Shown: positions 8,350 to 18,702, counted from the stretch's first letter. The stretch is 43,793 nucleotides of DNA from Candidatus Amulumruptor caecigallinarius (GCA_944321825.1 CALUMU010000016.1:1-43793), one strand, 5' to 3'. Translations and numbers: made by a program. The notes: generated by a model from the letters alone, not told the origin.

Positions 8350-8698
8350 CAAAATAAATTTAGCGTGTAAGTGGTTAAGTAAGTCTTAAAAATTAAACGC
8401 TATATGTAAGTCTTAAATGCTTACCCAATAAATCTTGTTCTTTTCGGCTTATATCGTGCTTTCACTCAGTCGTATAGTCCACTATACTCCTTCATTCAAG
8501 CCCAATATAATCTCAAAAACAACTGCGATTTAATTTGTGCATTATTTTTTGCGACTTGCTTAACAAAAATTAGTTATATATAAATCTTTTCAAGTAACAC
8601 TGCCTGCGGAAGATAATATCGTAGATTTTATGGCGGTGGTACGGCTTTATTCGGAAAAAAATGCGAAATTTGCATTTTGAAACAAACTATACAGATTC
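8350..8698. other. Gene-free, AT-rich stretch between the vWA gene and lpxD
   Basis: No gene is supported here. It contains an 11-base direct repeat, TAAGTCTTAAA, at 8380-8390 and 8407-8417. It also has an inverted repeat, GTATAGT-CC-ACTATAC, at 8472-8487. The lpxD promoter should lie near its right end, but no clear TAnnTTTG match was found. The repeats could be regulatory sites or parts of an extragenic repeat family. Confidence 0.4.
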
Positions 8699-9742
8699 AT
8701 GGAGTTTACTGCCAACCAACTCGCAGCTATGGTAAACGGGACCGTTGAAGGCGACGGCAACGTCACTCTCAACGATTTCGCCAAGATAGAGGAGGGATTT
8801 CCCGGAGCTCTGTCGTTTTTAGCCAATCCCAAATATACACCATATATATATAAGACAGGCTCGTCGGCTGTGCTCGTCCGCAAGGATTTCGTACCCGAAC
8901 ATCCCATCAAAGCGACGCTTATCAGGGTGGATGACCCGTATGCCACGGTGGCAAAGCTGCTGACCATGGCCCAGCAGATGATGCAGAAGCTCCCTGAGCG
9001 CATCGAGACTCCTAACCATATAGGCGAAGGAGTGACCCTCGGCCAGCGGCTCTACATCGGAGCGTATGCCTACATAGGCGACGGCGTCAAGCTCGGCGAC
9101 GATGTCAAGATATATCCGCAGGCTTATGTGGGCGACGGTGTGGAGATAGGCGACGGCACCATCATTTACCCGGGTGCGAAGATATACCACTCGTGCCGTA
9201 TAGGCAGGCACTGTATCATACATGCCGGTGCGGTGATCGGCGCCGACGGTTTCGGGTTTGCCCCCGGTGCCGACGGTTACGAGAAGATACCCCAGATAGG
9301 CAATGTGGTGATATGCGACAATGTGGAAATCGGGGCTAACACTACCGTGGACCGCGCTACGATGGGCAGCACGGTCATAAATCGCGGTGTGAAGCTCGAC
9401 AATCTCATACAGATAGCCCACAACTGCCAGATAGGCAGCGACACGGTCATGGCCGCCCAGTCAGGTGTGGCTGGCAGCACGCGCATAGGCGAGCGCTGCA
9501 TGATCGGCGGCCAGGTGGGTTTTGCAGGGCATATCACTGTGGGAAACAATGTGCAGATAGGAGCCCAGTCGGGTATACCGTCGTCAGTCCCTGACAATGC
9601 AAGCTATATGGGCACGCCAGCCCTCCCGATGAGGGAATATGCGAAAAACGTGGTGTATATCAAACGCCTCCACGACCTGTTCAGCGGCCCTTGCGGAGAG
9701 ATGATAAACAAATGCCGCAAACGGCCTGACAAGGACAAATAA
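8699..9742 (+). CDS. lpxD: UDP-3-O-acylglucosamine N-acyltransferase
   Basis: LpxD adds the second acyl chain, from acyl-ACP, to UDP-3-O-acylglucosamine in lipid A synthesis. The 347-residue cytoplasmic protein has the typical N-terminal uridine-binding domain ([14 protein letters not shown] at the start; [11 protein letters not shown] near residue 35). A long left-handed beta-helix of hexapeptide repeats then runs from about residue 100 to 310. It holds the IAHNCQIG segment with the expected catalytic histidine, and a helical C-terminus follows. The length is normal. It heads the lpxD, lpxC-fabZ, lpxA run, the usual order in Bacteroidales, with 89 bases before the next gene. Confidence 0.96.
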   Translation: MEFTANQLAAMVNGTVEGDGNVTLNDFAKIEEGFPGALSFLANPKYTPYIYKTGSSAVLVRKDFVPEHPIKATLIRVDDPYATVAKLLTMAQQMMQKLPERIETPNHIGEGVTLGQRLYIGAYAYIGDGVKLGDDVKIYPQAYVGDGVEIGDGTIIYPGAKIYHSCRIGRHCIIHAGAVIGADGFGFAPGADGYEKIPQIGNVVICDNVEIGANTTVDRATMGSTVINRGVKLDNLIQIAHNCQIGSDTVMAAQSGVAGSTRIGERCMIGGQVGFAGHITVGNNVQIGAQSGIPSSVPDNASYMGTPALPMREYAKNVVYIKRLHDLFSGPCGEMINKCRKRPDKDK

Positions 9743-9831
9743 ACCTGCCGGATGCACATGCCCGCCAGCGACGCACACATATACATCTAACACTAATACC
9801 TTAGAGATAAAAATCAAATCAAACCGACCAT

Positions 9832-11214
9832 ATGAAGCAGATAACACTTAAAGAGCCTTTCAGCGTCAGCGGTAAAGGTCTTCACACAGGAGCAGTCATC
9901 GAGGCTACTTTCAACCCCGCACCCGAGAATACCGGTTACAAAATCAAGCGTATAGATCTTGAAGGAGAACCCGTGATCGATGCGGTGGCCGAAAATGTCG
10001 TCACCACCCAGCGCGGCACCACCATCGCCAAGGGAGATGCAAAGGTAAGCACGATAGAACATGCCATGGCCGCCCTGTATGCTTCAGGCATCGACAACTG
10101 CATCATAGAACTCAACGGTCCCGAAATGCCTATCCTCGATGGCAGTGCCAAGGAATACTGCGAGAAGATAGCTGCCGCCGGTCTTGAGGAGCAGAAGGCC
10201 GATAAGGATTTCTATATCGTCAAGCAGCGTATCGAAGTGAAGGACGAAGAAACCGGGGCTTCGATATTGGTGTTGCCCGATGACCATTTCAGTGTCACCA
10301 CGATGATTGATTTCAATTCGCCGGTGCTGCCCAACCAGTATGCTTCGATGGAGCGTATCGAGGAGTTTCCGGAATCGATCGCTTCAAGCCGCACGTTCGT
10401 GTTTGTCCGTGAGGTGGAGCCGCTGCTGTCGGCCAATCTTATCAAGGGTGGCGACTTGGACAATGCGATAGTCATATATGACAGTCCTATGGAGCAAAGC
10501 GAGCTTGACCGTCTGGCTGACCTGATGGACGTGCCTCACAAGGATGTCAAAGAGTTCGGTTTCATCAACAATGTGCCCCTGGTTTGGGACAACGAGCCTG
10601 CGCGCCACAAACTGCTCGACGTGATAGGCGATGTGGCTCTCATCGGCCGTCCGCTCAAGGGCAAGATACTTGCCACACGCCCCGGACACTCGATCAATAC
10701 AAAGTTTGCCAAGCAGATACGCAAGGAGGTGAAGCGTCAGGATATACAGGCTCCCGTCTATGATCCAAATGCTACCCCGCTGTTTGACAACAATCAGATA
10801 CGCGAACTGATCCCCCACCGTTATCCGTTCCTGCTCATCGACAAGATTATCGACATGAACACCAATTATATAGTGGGAGTCAAGAATATCACGACCAACG
10901 AGCCTTTCTTCCAAGGGCATTTCCCGCAGGAACCAGTGATGCCCGGCGTGCTTCAGGTCGAAGCCATGGCACAGACAGCCGGAATCCTCGTGCTGTCACA
11001 GGTACCCGACCCCGAGCATTATTCCACCTACTTCATGAAGATCGACAATGTGAAGTTCCGCCAGAAGGTAGTCCCTGGCGACACGCTCATATTCCACGTG
11101 TCGTTTATGACCGAGCTGCGTCGCGGATGCGCGGTCATGAAAGGCTATGCGTTTGTGGGCGACAAGATGGTGAGCGAATGTGAATTCATGGCCCAGATTA
11201 TCAAAAACAAATAA
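9832..11214 (+). CDS. lpxC/fabZ: Bifunctional LpxC deacetylase / FabZ dehydratase fusion
   Basis: The N-terminal part is the zinc enzyme that deacetylates UDP-3-O-acyl-GlcNAc, the committed step of lipid A synthesis. The C-terminal part is 3-hydroxyacyl-ACP dehydratase of fatty acid synthesis. In the 460-residue protein, LpxC motifs include EHAMAAL (zinc ligand His77) and HKLLDVIGD (His and Asp ligands). The FabZ hot-dog domain starts near residue 315 with IPHRYPFLLID and has GHFPQEPVMPGV with the catalytic His. The fusion is characteristic of Bacteroidota. Joining two enzymes that compete for 3-hydroxyacyl-ACP may help balance lipid A and phospholipid; that is inference. Confidence 0.97.
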   Translation: MKQITLKEPFSVSGKGLHTGAVIEATFNPAPENTGYKIKRIDLEGEPVIDAVAENVVTTQRGTTIAKGDAKVSTIEHAMAALYASGIDNCIIELNGPEMPILDGSAKEYCEKIAAAGLEEQKADKDFYIVKQRIEVKDEETGASILVLPDDHFSVTTMIDFNSPVLPNQYASMERIEEFPESIASSRTFVFVREVEPLLSANLIKGGDLDNAIVIYDSPMEQSELDRLADLMDVPHKDVKEFGFINNVPLVWDNEPARHKLLDVIGDVALIGRPLKGKILATRPGHSINTKFAKQIRKEVKRQDIQAPVYDPNATPLFDNNQIRELIPHRYPFLLIDKIIDMNTNYIVGVKNITTNEPFFQGHFPQEPVMPGVLQVEAMAQTAGILVLSQVPDPEHYSTYFMKIDNVKFRQKVVPGDTLIFHVSFMTELRRGCAVMKGYAFVGDKMVSECEFMAQIIKNK

Positions 11215-11266
11215 AAAATACCTTAAGTTCTGGTTCCAGACATAAGGACACACCAACCTATTGATT

Positions 11267-12043
11267 ATGAAACAACCGTTATCCTACGTGCATCCCGATG
11301 CCAAGATAGCTGACAGTGTCGTCATCGAGCCTTTTGTCACCATCGATAAAAATGTTGAGATAGGCGAGGGCACACGTATAGGCAGCAATGTTACCATCCT
11401 TGAAGGTGCCCGTATAGGCAAGAATGTCACGATATTTCCTGGAGCTGTCATTTCGGGTATCCCGCAGGATCTCAAATTCCGTGGAGAGGAGACAACAGCC
11501 ATCATAGGCGACAATACCGTGATACGCGAGTGCGTTACTGTCAACCGAGGCACAGCGGCCAAAGGAAAGACCGTAGTGGGTAAGAACTGTCTGATTATGG
11601 CCTATTGCCATGTGGCTCATGACTGCGTGGTGGGTGACAATGTAATCATGTCCAATGCTGTGCAGCTTGCCGGTGAAGTGGCTGTAGACAATTATGCTAT
11701 CATAGGTGGCGGAGCATTGGTGCACCAGTTCTGCCATATCGGCCCCCATGTCATGATACAGGGCGGTGCGCTTATCAATAAGGATATTCCGCCTTATGTG
11801 AAGGCGGCGCGTGAGCCTATAGCTTATGCAGGTATCAACTCCATAGGTCTGCGCCGCCGTAACTTCTCGAGCGAGGTAATCCGCGAGATTCAGGAGATAT
11901 ACCGCTACCTCTATCTGTCGGGACTTAACAACACTGATGCCGTGGAGCGCATCGAGGCAGAGCTTCCTGCCACCGCAGAGCGTGACGAGATAGTGATGTT
12001 TGTGCGTAACTCCAAGCGGGGTATCATACGCGGATACGTATGA
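11267..12043 (+). CDS. lpxA: UDP-N-acetylglucosamine acyltransferase
   Basis: LpxA moves a 3-hydroxyacyl chain from ACP to the 3-OH of UDP-GlcNAc, the first step of lipid A synthesis. The 258-residue protein is a left-handed beta-helix of hexapeptide repeats with a helical C-terminus. CHVAHDC carries the expected catalytic base (His118, equivalent to His125 in E. coli). The ATG at 11267 was preferred to a TTG two codons upstream. It lies 52 bases after lpxC-fabZ and probably shares its transcript. Confidence 0.96.
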   Translation: MKQPLSYVHPDAKIADSVVIEPFVTIDKNVEIGEGTRIGSNVTILEGARIGKNVTIFPGAVISGIPQDLKFRGEETTAIIGDNTVIRECVTVNRGTAAKGKTVVGKNCLIMAYCHVAHDCVVGDNVIMSNAVQLAGEVAVDNYAIIGGGALVHQFCHIGPHVMIQGGALINKDIPPYVKAAREPIAYAGINSIGLRRRNFSSEVIREIQEIYRYLYLSGLNNTDAVERIEAELPATAERDEIVMFVRNSKRGIIRGYV

Positions 12044-12103
12044 TCGGCTGTTTGCAGCAAGTAGTCAGAATTAAAATATAATCCTCAGTATATAAGCTAA
12101 AAT

Positions 12104-13861
12104 ATGTACAGGACCAGGACATGCGGAGAGCTGCGTCTCTCTGATGTGGGCGAGAATGTGACTCTCGCCGGATGGGTGCAGCGCACCCGCAAGATGGGGG
12201 GCATGACATTTGTCGACCTCCGTGACCGTTACGGCATCACCCAGATAGTGTTTAACGTGGAAATCGATGCCGCGCTTACCGAGGCTGCCAACCGGCTCGG
12301 GCGCGAGTTTGTGGTGCAAATCAAGGGCGATGTGGCCGAGCGGACGAGCAAGAATCCCAACATGCCTACAGGCGACATCGAGATTATAGCCCGCGAGCTC
12401 AATGTGCTCAATCCCAGCGAGGTGCCTCCGTTCACCATTGAAGACAACACCGACGGAGGAGATGATCTGCGCATGAAATACCGTTATCTCGACCTGCGCC
12501 GCAACGCTGTGCGCCGTAATCTGGAGCTGCGTCACCGCATGGCTTTCGAGATACGCCGCTATCTTGATTCAAAGGGCTTCTTAGAGGTGGAGACCCCGGT
12601 GCTTATCAAGTCCACTCCCGAGGGCGCACGCGACTTCGTGGTGCCTTCACGCATGAACCCGGGCGAGTTTTATGCACTGCCGCAGTCGCCCCAGACATTC
12701 AAGCAGCTTCTTATGGTCAGCGGTTTTGACCGCTACTTCCAGATAGTGAAATGCTTCCGTGACGAGGACTTGCGCGCCGACCGTCAGCCTGAGTTCACGC
12801 AGATCGACTGCGAGATGTCGTTTGTGGAGCAGGAGGATGTCCTGCAGATGTTCGAGGGTCTCGTGAAGCACATATTCAAGTATGTCAAGGATATAGATTT
12901 TGCCGAGCCGTTCCCGCGTATGACATGGCATGATGCCATGCGTCTCTATGGCAGCGACAAGCCTGACACGCGTTTCGGTATGCAGTTTGTCGAACTCAAG
13001 GATCTCACCGCCGGCAGCGGTTTCTCTGTGATGGATGATGCCGAATATGTCGGTGCCATCGTGGCTCCCGGATGTGCGGAGTACACACGCAAACAGCTTG
13101 ACCAGCTTACCGACTTCGTGAAGCGTCCGCAGGTCGGTGCCAAAGGCATGATGTGGGTTAAGCTTGAAAAGGACGGCTCTATCAAGAGCAGCGTCGGTAA
13201 ATTCTTTACCGACGACCAACTGAAGAAATGGCTTGAGCGTGGGGATGCCAAGCCCGGCGACCTGATGCTGATACTTGCCGGCCAGACTATGAAGACCCGT
13301 AAGCAGCTCTGTGAGCTACGCTTGGAGATGGGTTCGCGTCTGGGGCTGCGTGACCCGCAGAAGTTCTCGTGCCTGTGGGTGGTAGACTTCCCTCTGTTTG
13401 AGTGGGATGACGAGACGCAGCGTTACTACGCCATGCACCATCCGTTCACGGCACCCAACCCTGAGGATATAGACAAGCTGGACTCCGACACAGGCTCTGT
13501 GAGGGCGACAGCATACGACATGGTGGTCAACGGCAATGAACTTGGCGGCGGTTCGATCCGTATCCATGAGTCGGACTTGCAGAATACCATGTTCCGCCTG
13601 CTTGGCCTGAGCGAAGATGAGGCTCGTTATAAGTTCGGCTTCCTGATGGATGCTTTCAAGTACGGTGCACCCCCTCACGGCGGATTGGCTTTCGGATTTG
13701 ACCGATTCGTGTCGATTCTTGCCGGGCTTGACAGCATACGCGATGTCATAGCTTTCCCGAAGAACAATTCCGGCCGAGACACGATGATCGACGCTCCGTC
13801 GACTATCGACGACTCTCAGCTGCAGGAGCTTAACATAAGTCTTGTCGAGCCTGAAAAGTGA
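12104..13861 (+). CDS. aspS: Aspartate--tRNA ligase
   Basis: This enzyme charges tRNA-Asp with aspartate in the cytoplasm. The 585-residue class II synthetase has an N-terminal OB-fold anticodon-binding domain ([20 protein letters not shown]). The catalytic domain shows [16 protein letters not shown], a bacterial-type insertion, [10 protein letters not shown] and the motif 3 signature GLAFGFDR near the end. Length is standard for bacterial AspRS. Whether it is the discriminating or non-discriminating type cannot be told from sequence alone. The 60-base gap after lpxA and the 12-base gap before the next gene suggest co-transcription. Confidence 0.97.
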   Translation: MYRTRTCGELRLSDVGENVTLAGWVQRTRKMGGMTFVDLRDRYGITQIVFNVEIDAALTEAANRLGREFVVQIKGDVAERTSKNPNMPTGDIEIIARELNVLNPSEVPPFTIEDNTDGGDDLRMKYRYLDLRRNAVRRNLELRHRMAFEIRRYLDSKGFLEVETPVLIKSTPEGARDFVVPSRMNPGEFYALPQSPQTFKQLLMVSGFDRYFQIVKCFRDEDLRADRQPEFTQIDCEMSFVEQEDVLQMFEGLVKHIFKYVKDIDFAEPFPRMTWHDAMRLYGSDKPDTRFGMQFVELKDLTAGSGFSVMDDAEYVGAIVAPGCAEYTRKQLDQLTDFVKRPQVGAKGMMWVKLEKDGSIKSSVGKFFTDDQLKKWLERGDAKPGDLMLILAGQTMKTRKQLCELRLEMGSRLGLRDPQKFSCLWVVDFPLFEWDDETQRYYAMHHPFTAPNPEDIDKLDSDTGSVRATAYDMVVNGNELGGGSIRIHESDLQNTMFRLLGLSEDEARYKFGFLMDAFKYGAPPHGGLAFGFDRFVSILAGLDSIRDVIAFPKNNSGRDTMIDAPSTIDDSQLQELNISLVEPEK

Positions 13862-13873
13862 TAGCTTAGGCTG

Positions 13874-14674
13874 ATGACCGTATACAATAAGGATATAGCC
13901 CGCGAGCTTGAATCTGCAGTTCCGCTGTGCCTTCAGGAGGGTTATGATAATTGCGGATGGCAGGTAGGCGACCCCGATGCTCCATGCACGGGGGTGATGA
14001 TATGCGTCGACCCTGTGCCTGACCGCATCACGGAGGCGGTCGCTGCAGGGTGCAATCTGCTTGTCAGCCACCATCCGTTGCTGTTCCACGGACTCAAACG
14101 GATTACCGGCGACACTCTCGTGCAGCAGGCAGTGATGGCTGCCATCGCTAACGGTGTGTCGGTCTATTCGCTGCATACCGCCTTGGACAATGCCTCCGAC
14201 CCGTGGGGTGTGTCATTGGAGATGGCACGTATGCTCGGCCTTACCGATGTCACTCCGCTTGATGCGGATAGCGGAGCAGGAGCGATAGGTGAAGTATCAC
14301 TTGATGTCATGCTTGATTTGAGCGGATTTGTAGCTAAAGTCAAGGAAGTGTTCGGTTCACCTGTGGTCAGAGTCAGCGACCCTCTAAAGGCTCCGTGCCG
14401 CTCATCCGGGATACGCCGGGTGGCTCTTTGCGGCGGCTCAGGGTCGTCGTTGATCGACAGGGCTGTAGGTGCCGGTGCCGACATCATGCTGACATCGGAT
14501 GTCTCATACCACAGGTTTGTGGACTATGCCGGCAAAATACAGCTTGTCGATATCGGCCATTTTGAGAGTGAACAGTGTACTAAATCTATATTATATCGGA
14601 TAATTAGCCAAAAATTTCCTAACTTTGTAGCGAAATTATCCCAACAAGAATCCAATCCCATAACATATCTCTAA
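13874..14674 (+). CDS. Nif3-like dinuclear metal center protein (DUF34)
   Basis: The family forms hexameric rings with a two-metal site; its cellular reaction is unsettled, and GTP cyclohydrolase I type 2 annotations are unreliable. The 266-residue protein shows the expected metal ligands: SHHPLLFHG near residue 60, HTALDNA near 100, and DIGHFESEQ near 230. It is the short form, without the extra central domain of longer homologs. It starts 12 bases after aspS and ends 10 bases before the zinc-ribbon gene. A Nif3 gene next to such a zinc-ribbon gene is common in Bacteroidota and suggests a shared, undefined function. Confidence 0.9.
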   Translation: MTVYNKDIARELESAVPLCLQEGYDNCGWQVGDPDAPCTGVMICVDPVPDRITEAVAAGCNLLVSHHPLLFHGLKRITGDTLVQQAVMAAIANGVSVYSLHTALDNASDPWGVSLEMARMLGLTDVTPLDADSGAGAIGEVSLDVMLDLSGFVAKVKEVFGSPVVRVSDPLKAPCRSSGIRRVALCGGSGSSLIDRAVGAGADIMLTSDVSYHRFVDYAGKIQLVDIGHFESEQCTKSILYRIISQKFPNFVAKLSQQESNPITYL

Positions 14675-14684
14675 CGAAGCATTT

Positions 14685-15461
14685 ATGGCTAACGATAGCA
14701 ACAAAGCTGACCAGACACGCAGCGTAGAGGAGCGTCTCAAGTCACTTTACAAACTCCAGACACTTCTGTCACAGATTGACCGCATCCGCACAGTGCGCGG
14801 CGAGTTGCCGCTGGAAGTACGCGACCTCGAGGACAATGTGGCGGGACTCCAGACCCGTATTGCAAACTATGAGCGCGACATAGCCGAACTCAAGCAGAAA
14901 GTGCTCAGCGAGAAGGCTAAAATCAGCGATTCTCAGGCAAAAATCGCCAAATACAAGGAGCAGCTCAATGATGTCAAGAATAACCGCGAGTTTGACCTGT
15001 TGACCAAGGAGGTAGAGTTCCAGACGCTTGAAATAGAGCTTGCCGACAAGCATATCTATGAGGCCGAACGAGCTACTGAAGCCAAGGCGGCAGAGATAGA
15101 GCAGACCAAGGAAAAGCTGGCCAATCAGGAGCATGTGCTTACCGAAAAGCGTGCAGAGCTTGAAGAAATCGTCAACGAGACCAAGCAGGACGAAGAGAAT
15201 CTGCGCGAACAGGCCAAGGCCATCGAGCCTGAAATCGACCCTCGCACACTTACGGCTTTCAAGCGTATCCGCAAGAATGCCCGCAACGGCCTCGGCGTGG
15301 TCTACATACAGCGTAATGCCTGTGGTGGCTGCTTCAACCGTATACCGCCGCAGAAGCAGATGGAAATCAAGCTCCACAAGAAGATTATCGTCTGCGAATA
15401 CTGCGGACGCATTATGATTGACCCTGAGCTTGCCGGGGTGGAGGAGACACCAAATGCTTGA
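14685..15461 (+). CDS. Coiled-coil protein with C4-type zinc ribbon (CT398-like)
   Basis: The 258-residue protein is almost entirely heptad-rich helix from about residue 10 to 190. It ends in a four-cysteine zinc ribbon: CGGC near 208 and CEYC near 233. This matches the zf-RING_7/CT398 family, whose proposed roles include nucleic-acid or protein binding. No enzyme motif is visible. It follows the Nif3-like gene by 10 bases, is the last gene of this plus-strand run, and is followed by a strong terminator. Confidence 0.88.
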   Translation: MANDSNKADQTRSVEERLKSLYKLQTLLSQIDRIRTVRGELPLEVRDLEDNVAGLQTRIANYERDIAELKQKVLSEKAKISDSQAKIAKYKEQLNDVKNNREFDLLTKEVEFQTLEIELADKHIYEAERATEAKAAEIEQTKEKLANQEHVLTEKRAELEEIVNETKQDEENLREQAKAIEPEIDPRTLTAFKRIRKNARNGLGVVYIQRNACGGCFNRIPPQKQMEIKLHKKIIVCEYCGRIMIDPELAGVEETPNA

Positions 15462-15502
15462 AAGCTGGTAAAATCATCAGCGTAAAATCATCATAGTAAA
15501 AT

Positions 15503-15543
15503 ACCTGCGGGGCGCATCATCTCAGTTGATGCGCCCCGCAGGT
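15503..15543. terminator. Strong bidirectional terminator
   Basis: A 17-bp perfect stem (15503-15519 with 15527-15543) surrounds a 7-base loop. T-rich sequence follows on the plus strand. It separates the convergent zinc-ribbon and lptD genes. Confidence 0.85.
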
Positions 15544-15561
15544 TATATTTGAGCGAAGAAA

Positions 15562-15641
15562 TCTTATAAATCTTATAAATCTTATAAATCTTATAAATCT
15601 TATAAATCTTATAAATCTTATAAATCTTATAAATCTTATAA
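15562..15641. repeat. 9-bp tandem repeat array, about 8.9 copies
   Basis: The unit TCTTATAAA is repeated eight times exactly, plus one partial copy, between the terminator and the lptD stop. The array runs into an 18-bp perfect palindrome at 15635-15652 (CTTATAAGGCCTTATAAG). Copy number is likely to vary between strains. It is not coding; one minus-strand frame would read only Lys-Ile-Tyr repeats. Confidence 0.95.
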
Positions 15642-15684
15642 GGCCTTATAAGCGACCCGACCCGGCCGGACACTTATATGTATA

Positions 15685-18600
15685 TCAGTACCAGCGCAGG
15701 CCGTCGCCCGACGATGACCGCTTGTCGTACTTGAGGTCGGAGAGAAGCGACGACTTGACGGCTATGTGGAGATTGTAGCTCTTGTATGGGCCTATGGGGA
15801 CGAAGCTGCAAGTCAGGGTGAAGCAGTGGAGGTCACGGGAGATGTTGCATGTCATGTAGTTGATTTTGTGCAGGTCGAAGTTATAGCTTCCCGACAGGCT
15901 GAAGTTCCAGTTTTTGGTAGGACGGATATTCCCTGAAAATGACAGGTTCTGCCGTATGTTGCCCTTGTATTTCTGGGCTTCGGAGTCCCATTCGCCGTTT
16001 CCGTTGTATGACACGCTGTAGTTAAACGACAGGCTCCACGGGCAGTCCCATTTCATGTAGCCGTCAGGGCCGAGCTCCATGTCGTCGTCATGGCCGCCGC
16101 GCAGGCGTTTGGAGCCGCCTTCGCCTCCATTGGCTTGCTCTTCGGCGGCGGCATCATCTTCGCTTTGCGCCGTGCCGTCAAATGTATTGGCCGAGTCGGA
16201 GTTTTTGTTCCCTTTGTCGGAACTTTTGTCGCCTTTTCGGCGGAATGTGTCGTTGTTGAACGTGTATGAGAAACTTGTGCTGGCAGAGTTGAGCCGGGCG
16301 TAGCCTTTTCCGGCCTGTAGACGGGTCTTATGGGCTATAGGACGGCCGTTTGAGTCGTTTATATAGTCATATGGGTCCCAGGTGGAATTGATGTTGAGGT
16401 TGAAATTCTTGACCAATCGGATGAGGATGGATGCCTGAAGGTCGCTCCACCGCTTGGTGCCGGGGCTTGCCGCGAAGTTGTATGACTGGCTTAAATCGAG
16501 GCTCTCGATGAGCGAAATCTTTTTCTCGCCGGTGGAGTCGTTGTCATTGCGCACCTTCATCTCCACATTGTTGTTGAGGCTGAACGACACCATGCCGGCA
16601 CGTCCTGACGACGGAGACCCCATGTTGCCGCCCTGGAACATGTTGTATTTCGATGTCACCATCTGTCCTGAAGAGTTCATGTAGGTGTAAGAGTCGTACA
16701 CTCCCCACATCGGGTCGCTGAAGTCGGGATGCCAGCTTACTGACACTGTCGGGGTCATGACATGGCGTATCATCTTCACTTTGTCGCCAAACAGTTTCTT
16801 CCACGGCTGGAAGAAGCCGTACACTTTGGTGCTGAGGCTCAACCCTACATTGAAGTTGAAGATGTTGTAGAAATTATACGTGGTGTCGAGCTGCTCGCGG
16901 TTGGCCTCGTAGTCCCAGCTGCGTTTGATTTTCTTGAAGTACATGTAGTCGGTAAGCGACAGGCTGGGGGTAAGGCGGAAATACTGGAAGAGGTCGAATG
17001 TGGCCTGAGTGCGGGCATCGTGCTTGATGCCGTTGTTCCAGTCCTTGATGAGATTCTTTTTAAAGAACTGGTTTTGCTTTGCTGTCAGGTCGTTGCGCAT
17101 CGAGCCATTGTAGTTGACGCTTATTTTTTCATACCATCTTTCTCCTCCCATGGCTTTCTTGCGCTTGAAAGGATAGACCTGCGGAAGGTTGGCGGTAAGC
17201 GTAGGCAGCGTTACTGACAGGGTGCTGTCCTGGTTACGCTGGGATATGTTTGTGCCGATGTTGAATGACCACTTGGAGTTGGCTGGGCGGTATGACAGGT
17301 TGATGGACGACGAGGTCTGGTTTTCGGTAAATGTGGGGGTATAGAGAGCGTTGAGTGCGTCACGCTGGTAGCCGGCGGTGTAGAAGTTGACGCTTGCCGA
17401 GAAGTTGAGGTTAGGATTGGCTTTGGCATCCTGGTTGTGGGTCCATGCAATCTTGAATGTGTTGCTTTTGGAGTATCCCGGCAGACCTTTGTCGCCTTCG
17501 ATGGTGGAGATGTAGTCGATGTTGAACTGGCCGTTGAATTTGTAGCGTTTCGCATAGCGGCTGATGGCGTTTATGCCCCAAGAACCTTTGGTGAAGATCT
17601 GACCTAAGAGTTGCAGGTCCATATAGTCGTTGAATGCGAAGTAATAGCCGCCACGGTCGAGATAGAACCCCTTGTTGTAGTCATCGCCGAATGTAGGGAT
17701 GATGATGCCCGATGAATATTTCTCAGAGAACGGGAAGTAGCCGAAAGGCACCGCCAACGGCAGCGGCAGTCCAGCCAGCACCATGTATGCCGGGCCGGTG
17801 ACGATGTTTTTCTTCGGTGTAACCTTGGCTTTGGTCAGGTTGAAATAGAAGTGAGGGTCGTCATGGTTGTCGCAGGTGGTGTAGTGGCCGTCCTTGATGT
17901 AGAATGTCTTGTCGTCGATTTTCTTGGTCTGGCTGCCTGTCAGGAAGCCGTCGCCCTGCTGGGTGATGACATCGGTGATGTAGCCCTTGCCGGTCTTGAA
18001 ATTGTAGGTCATGGTTTTGGCCTCGTAGCTCGTGCCGGCATCGTCGAATATGGGCTCGCCGGTGACAGTGCCTGTAGAGTCTTCCTGGCCGACAGCATAT
18101 ACGATGTTGGTGGCCATGTTCATCTCTATATTGGCCGCGTCGAGTTTGATGTCGCCGTAGGTGACTTTGCTGTCGCCGTACATGAATGCCTGGTCGGAGC
18201 CTACGAGCCTGACGCTGTCTTTGGCCGAGAAGTCTACCACATGCTCCATGTCGCCTGAGACTTTGGTGCGGACTATGCGTTTGCCGGGCTTCCTCATCGT
18301 ATCTTCGGGATTGTAGATGGCGGTGCGAGCCATCATTGACGAGTCGAGTCGTGGGCGGCCGGTGTCGCGGGAGGGTACGGTGCCGGAGCCGGTAGTGTCT
18401 GCCATGGGCGCGGCTTGTCCGAGGCTGTCAGGCTCGACGGTCTCGCTGATGCTTTGTAGCAGTTCGCCGAGCTGCTGGCGGTTGTCCACGGAATCGGTGT
18501 CGGCATCGGCGCTGAAGTCAGGCATCGGCAACGCGGCATGGCCGTCACTGTCGGCACGCATACGCCCGTAGGCGGGTGTCAACAGTATCATGCACAGCGT

Positions 18601-18702
18601 CAGTATGACTATATTGAGGAAAAGAGCCTTCAAGAGACGGTGTATAAGTGAAAGTTTACGGCGCAAGACGGTTTGCGACACGCAATGTGATGGTAGTTGC
18701 AT
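15685..18702 (-). CDS. lptD: LptD-like LPS-assembly outer-membrane protein
   Basis: LptD inserts lipopolysaccharide into the outer leaflet of the outer membrane. The 1005-residue protein has an N-terminal hydrophobic export signal (about 20-45) and a low-complexity Asp/Ser-rich linker. An OstA-like beta-jellyroll follows (VGSDQAFMYGDSKVTYGD region), then FGYFPFSEKYSSGIIIPTFG and a long series of amphipathic strands typical of a beta-barrel, ending in an aromatic residue pair. This is the Bacteroidetes LptD_2-type form. A frame opens 16 codons upstream at 18750, but that overlaps the likely transcript start, so 18702 was chosen. An acidic insert near 820-870 looks like an extracellular loop. 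Confidence 0.88.
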   Translation of the reverse strand: MQLPSHCVSQTVLRRKLSLIHRLLKALFLNIVILTLCMILLTPAYGRMRADSDGHAALPMPDFSADADTDSVDNRQQLGELLQSISETVEPDSLGQAAPMADTTGSGTVPSRDTGRPRLDSSMMARTAIYNPEDTMRKPGKRIVRTKVSGDMEHVVDFSAKDSVRLVGSDQAFMYGDSKVTYGDIKLDAANIEMNMATNIVYAVGQEDSTGTVTGEPIFDDAGTSYEAKTMTYNFKTGKGYITDVITQQGDGFLTGSQTKKIDDKTFYIKDGHYTTCDNHDDPHFYFNLTKAKVTPKKNIVTGPAYMVLAGLPLPLAVPFGYFPFSEKYSSGIIIPTFGDDYNKGFYLDRGGYYFAFNDYMDLQLLGQIFTKGSWGINAISRYAKRYKFNGQFNIDYISTIEGDKGLPGYSKSNTFKIAWTHNQDAKANPNLNFSASVNFYTAGYQRDALNALYTPTFTENQTSSSINLSYRPANSKWSFNIGTNISQRNQDSTLSVTLPTLTANLPQVYPFKRKKAMGGERWYEKISVNYNGSMRNDLTAKQNQFFKKNLIKDWNNGIKHDARTQATFDLFQYFRLTPSLSLTDYMYFKKIKRSWDYEANREQLDTTYNFYNIFNFNVGLSLSTKVYGFFQPWKKLFGDKVKMIRHVMTPTVSVSWHPDFSDPMWGVYDSYTYMNSSGQMVTSKYNMFQGGNMGSPSSGRAGMVSFSLNNNVEMKVRNDNDSTGEKKISLIESLDLSQSYNFAASPGTKRWSDLQASILIRLVKNFNLNINSTWDPYDYINDSNGRPIAHKTRLQAGKGYARLNSASTSFSYTFNNDTFRRKGDKSSDKGNKNSDSANTFDGTAQSEDDAAAEEQANGGEGGSKRLRGGHDDDMELGPDGYMKWDCPWSLSFNYSVSYNGNGEWDSEAQKYKGNIRQNLSFSGNIRPTKNWNFSLSGSYNFDLHKINYMTCNISRDLHCFTLTCSFVPIGPYKSYNLHIAVKSSLLSDLKYDKRSSSGDGLRWY

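Noticed and set aside
15562-15641. Possible CRISPR array
   Set aside because: Units are 9 bp with no spacers and no cas genes nearby.
15491-15673. A 60-codon frame reading Lys-Ile-Tyr repeats
   Set aside because: It is only the translation of the 9-bp tandem repeat.
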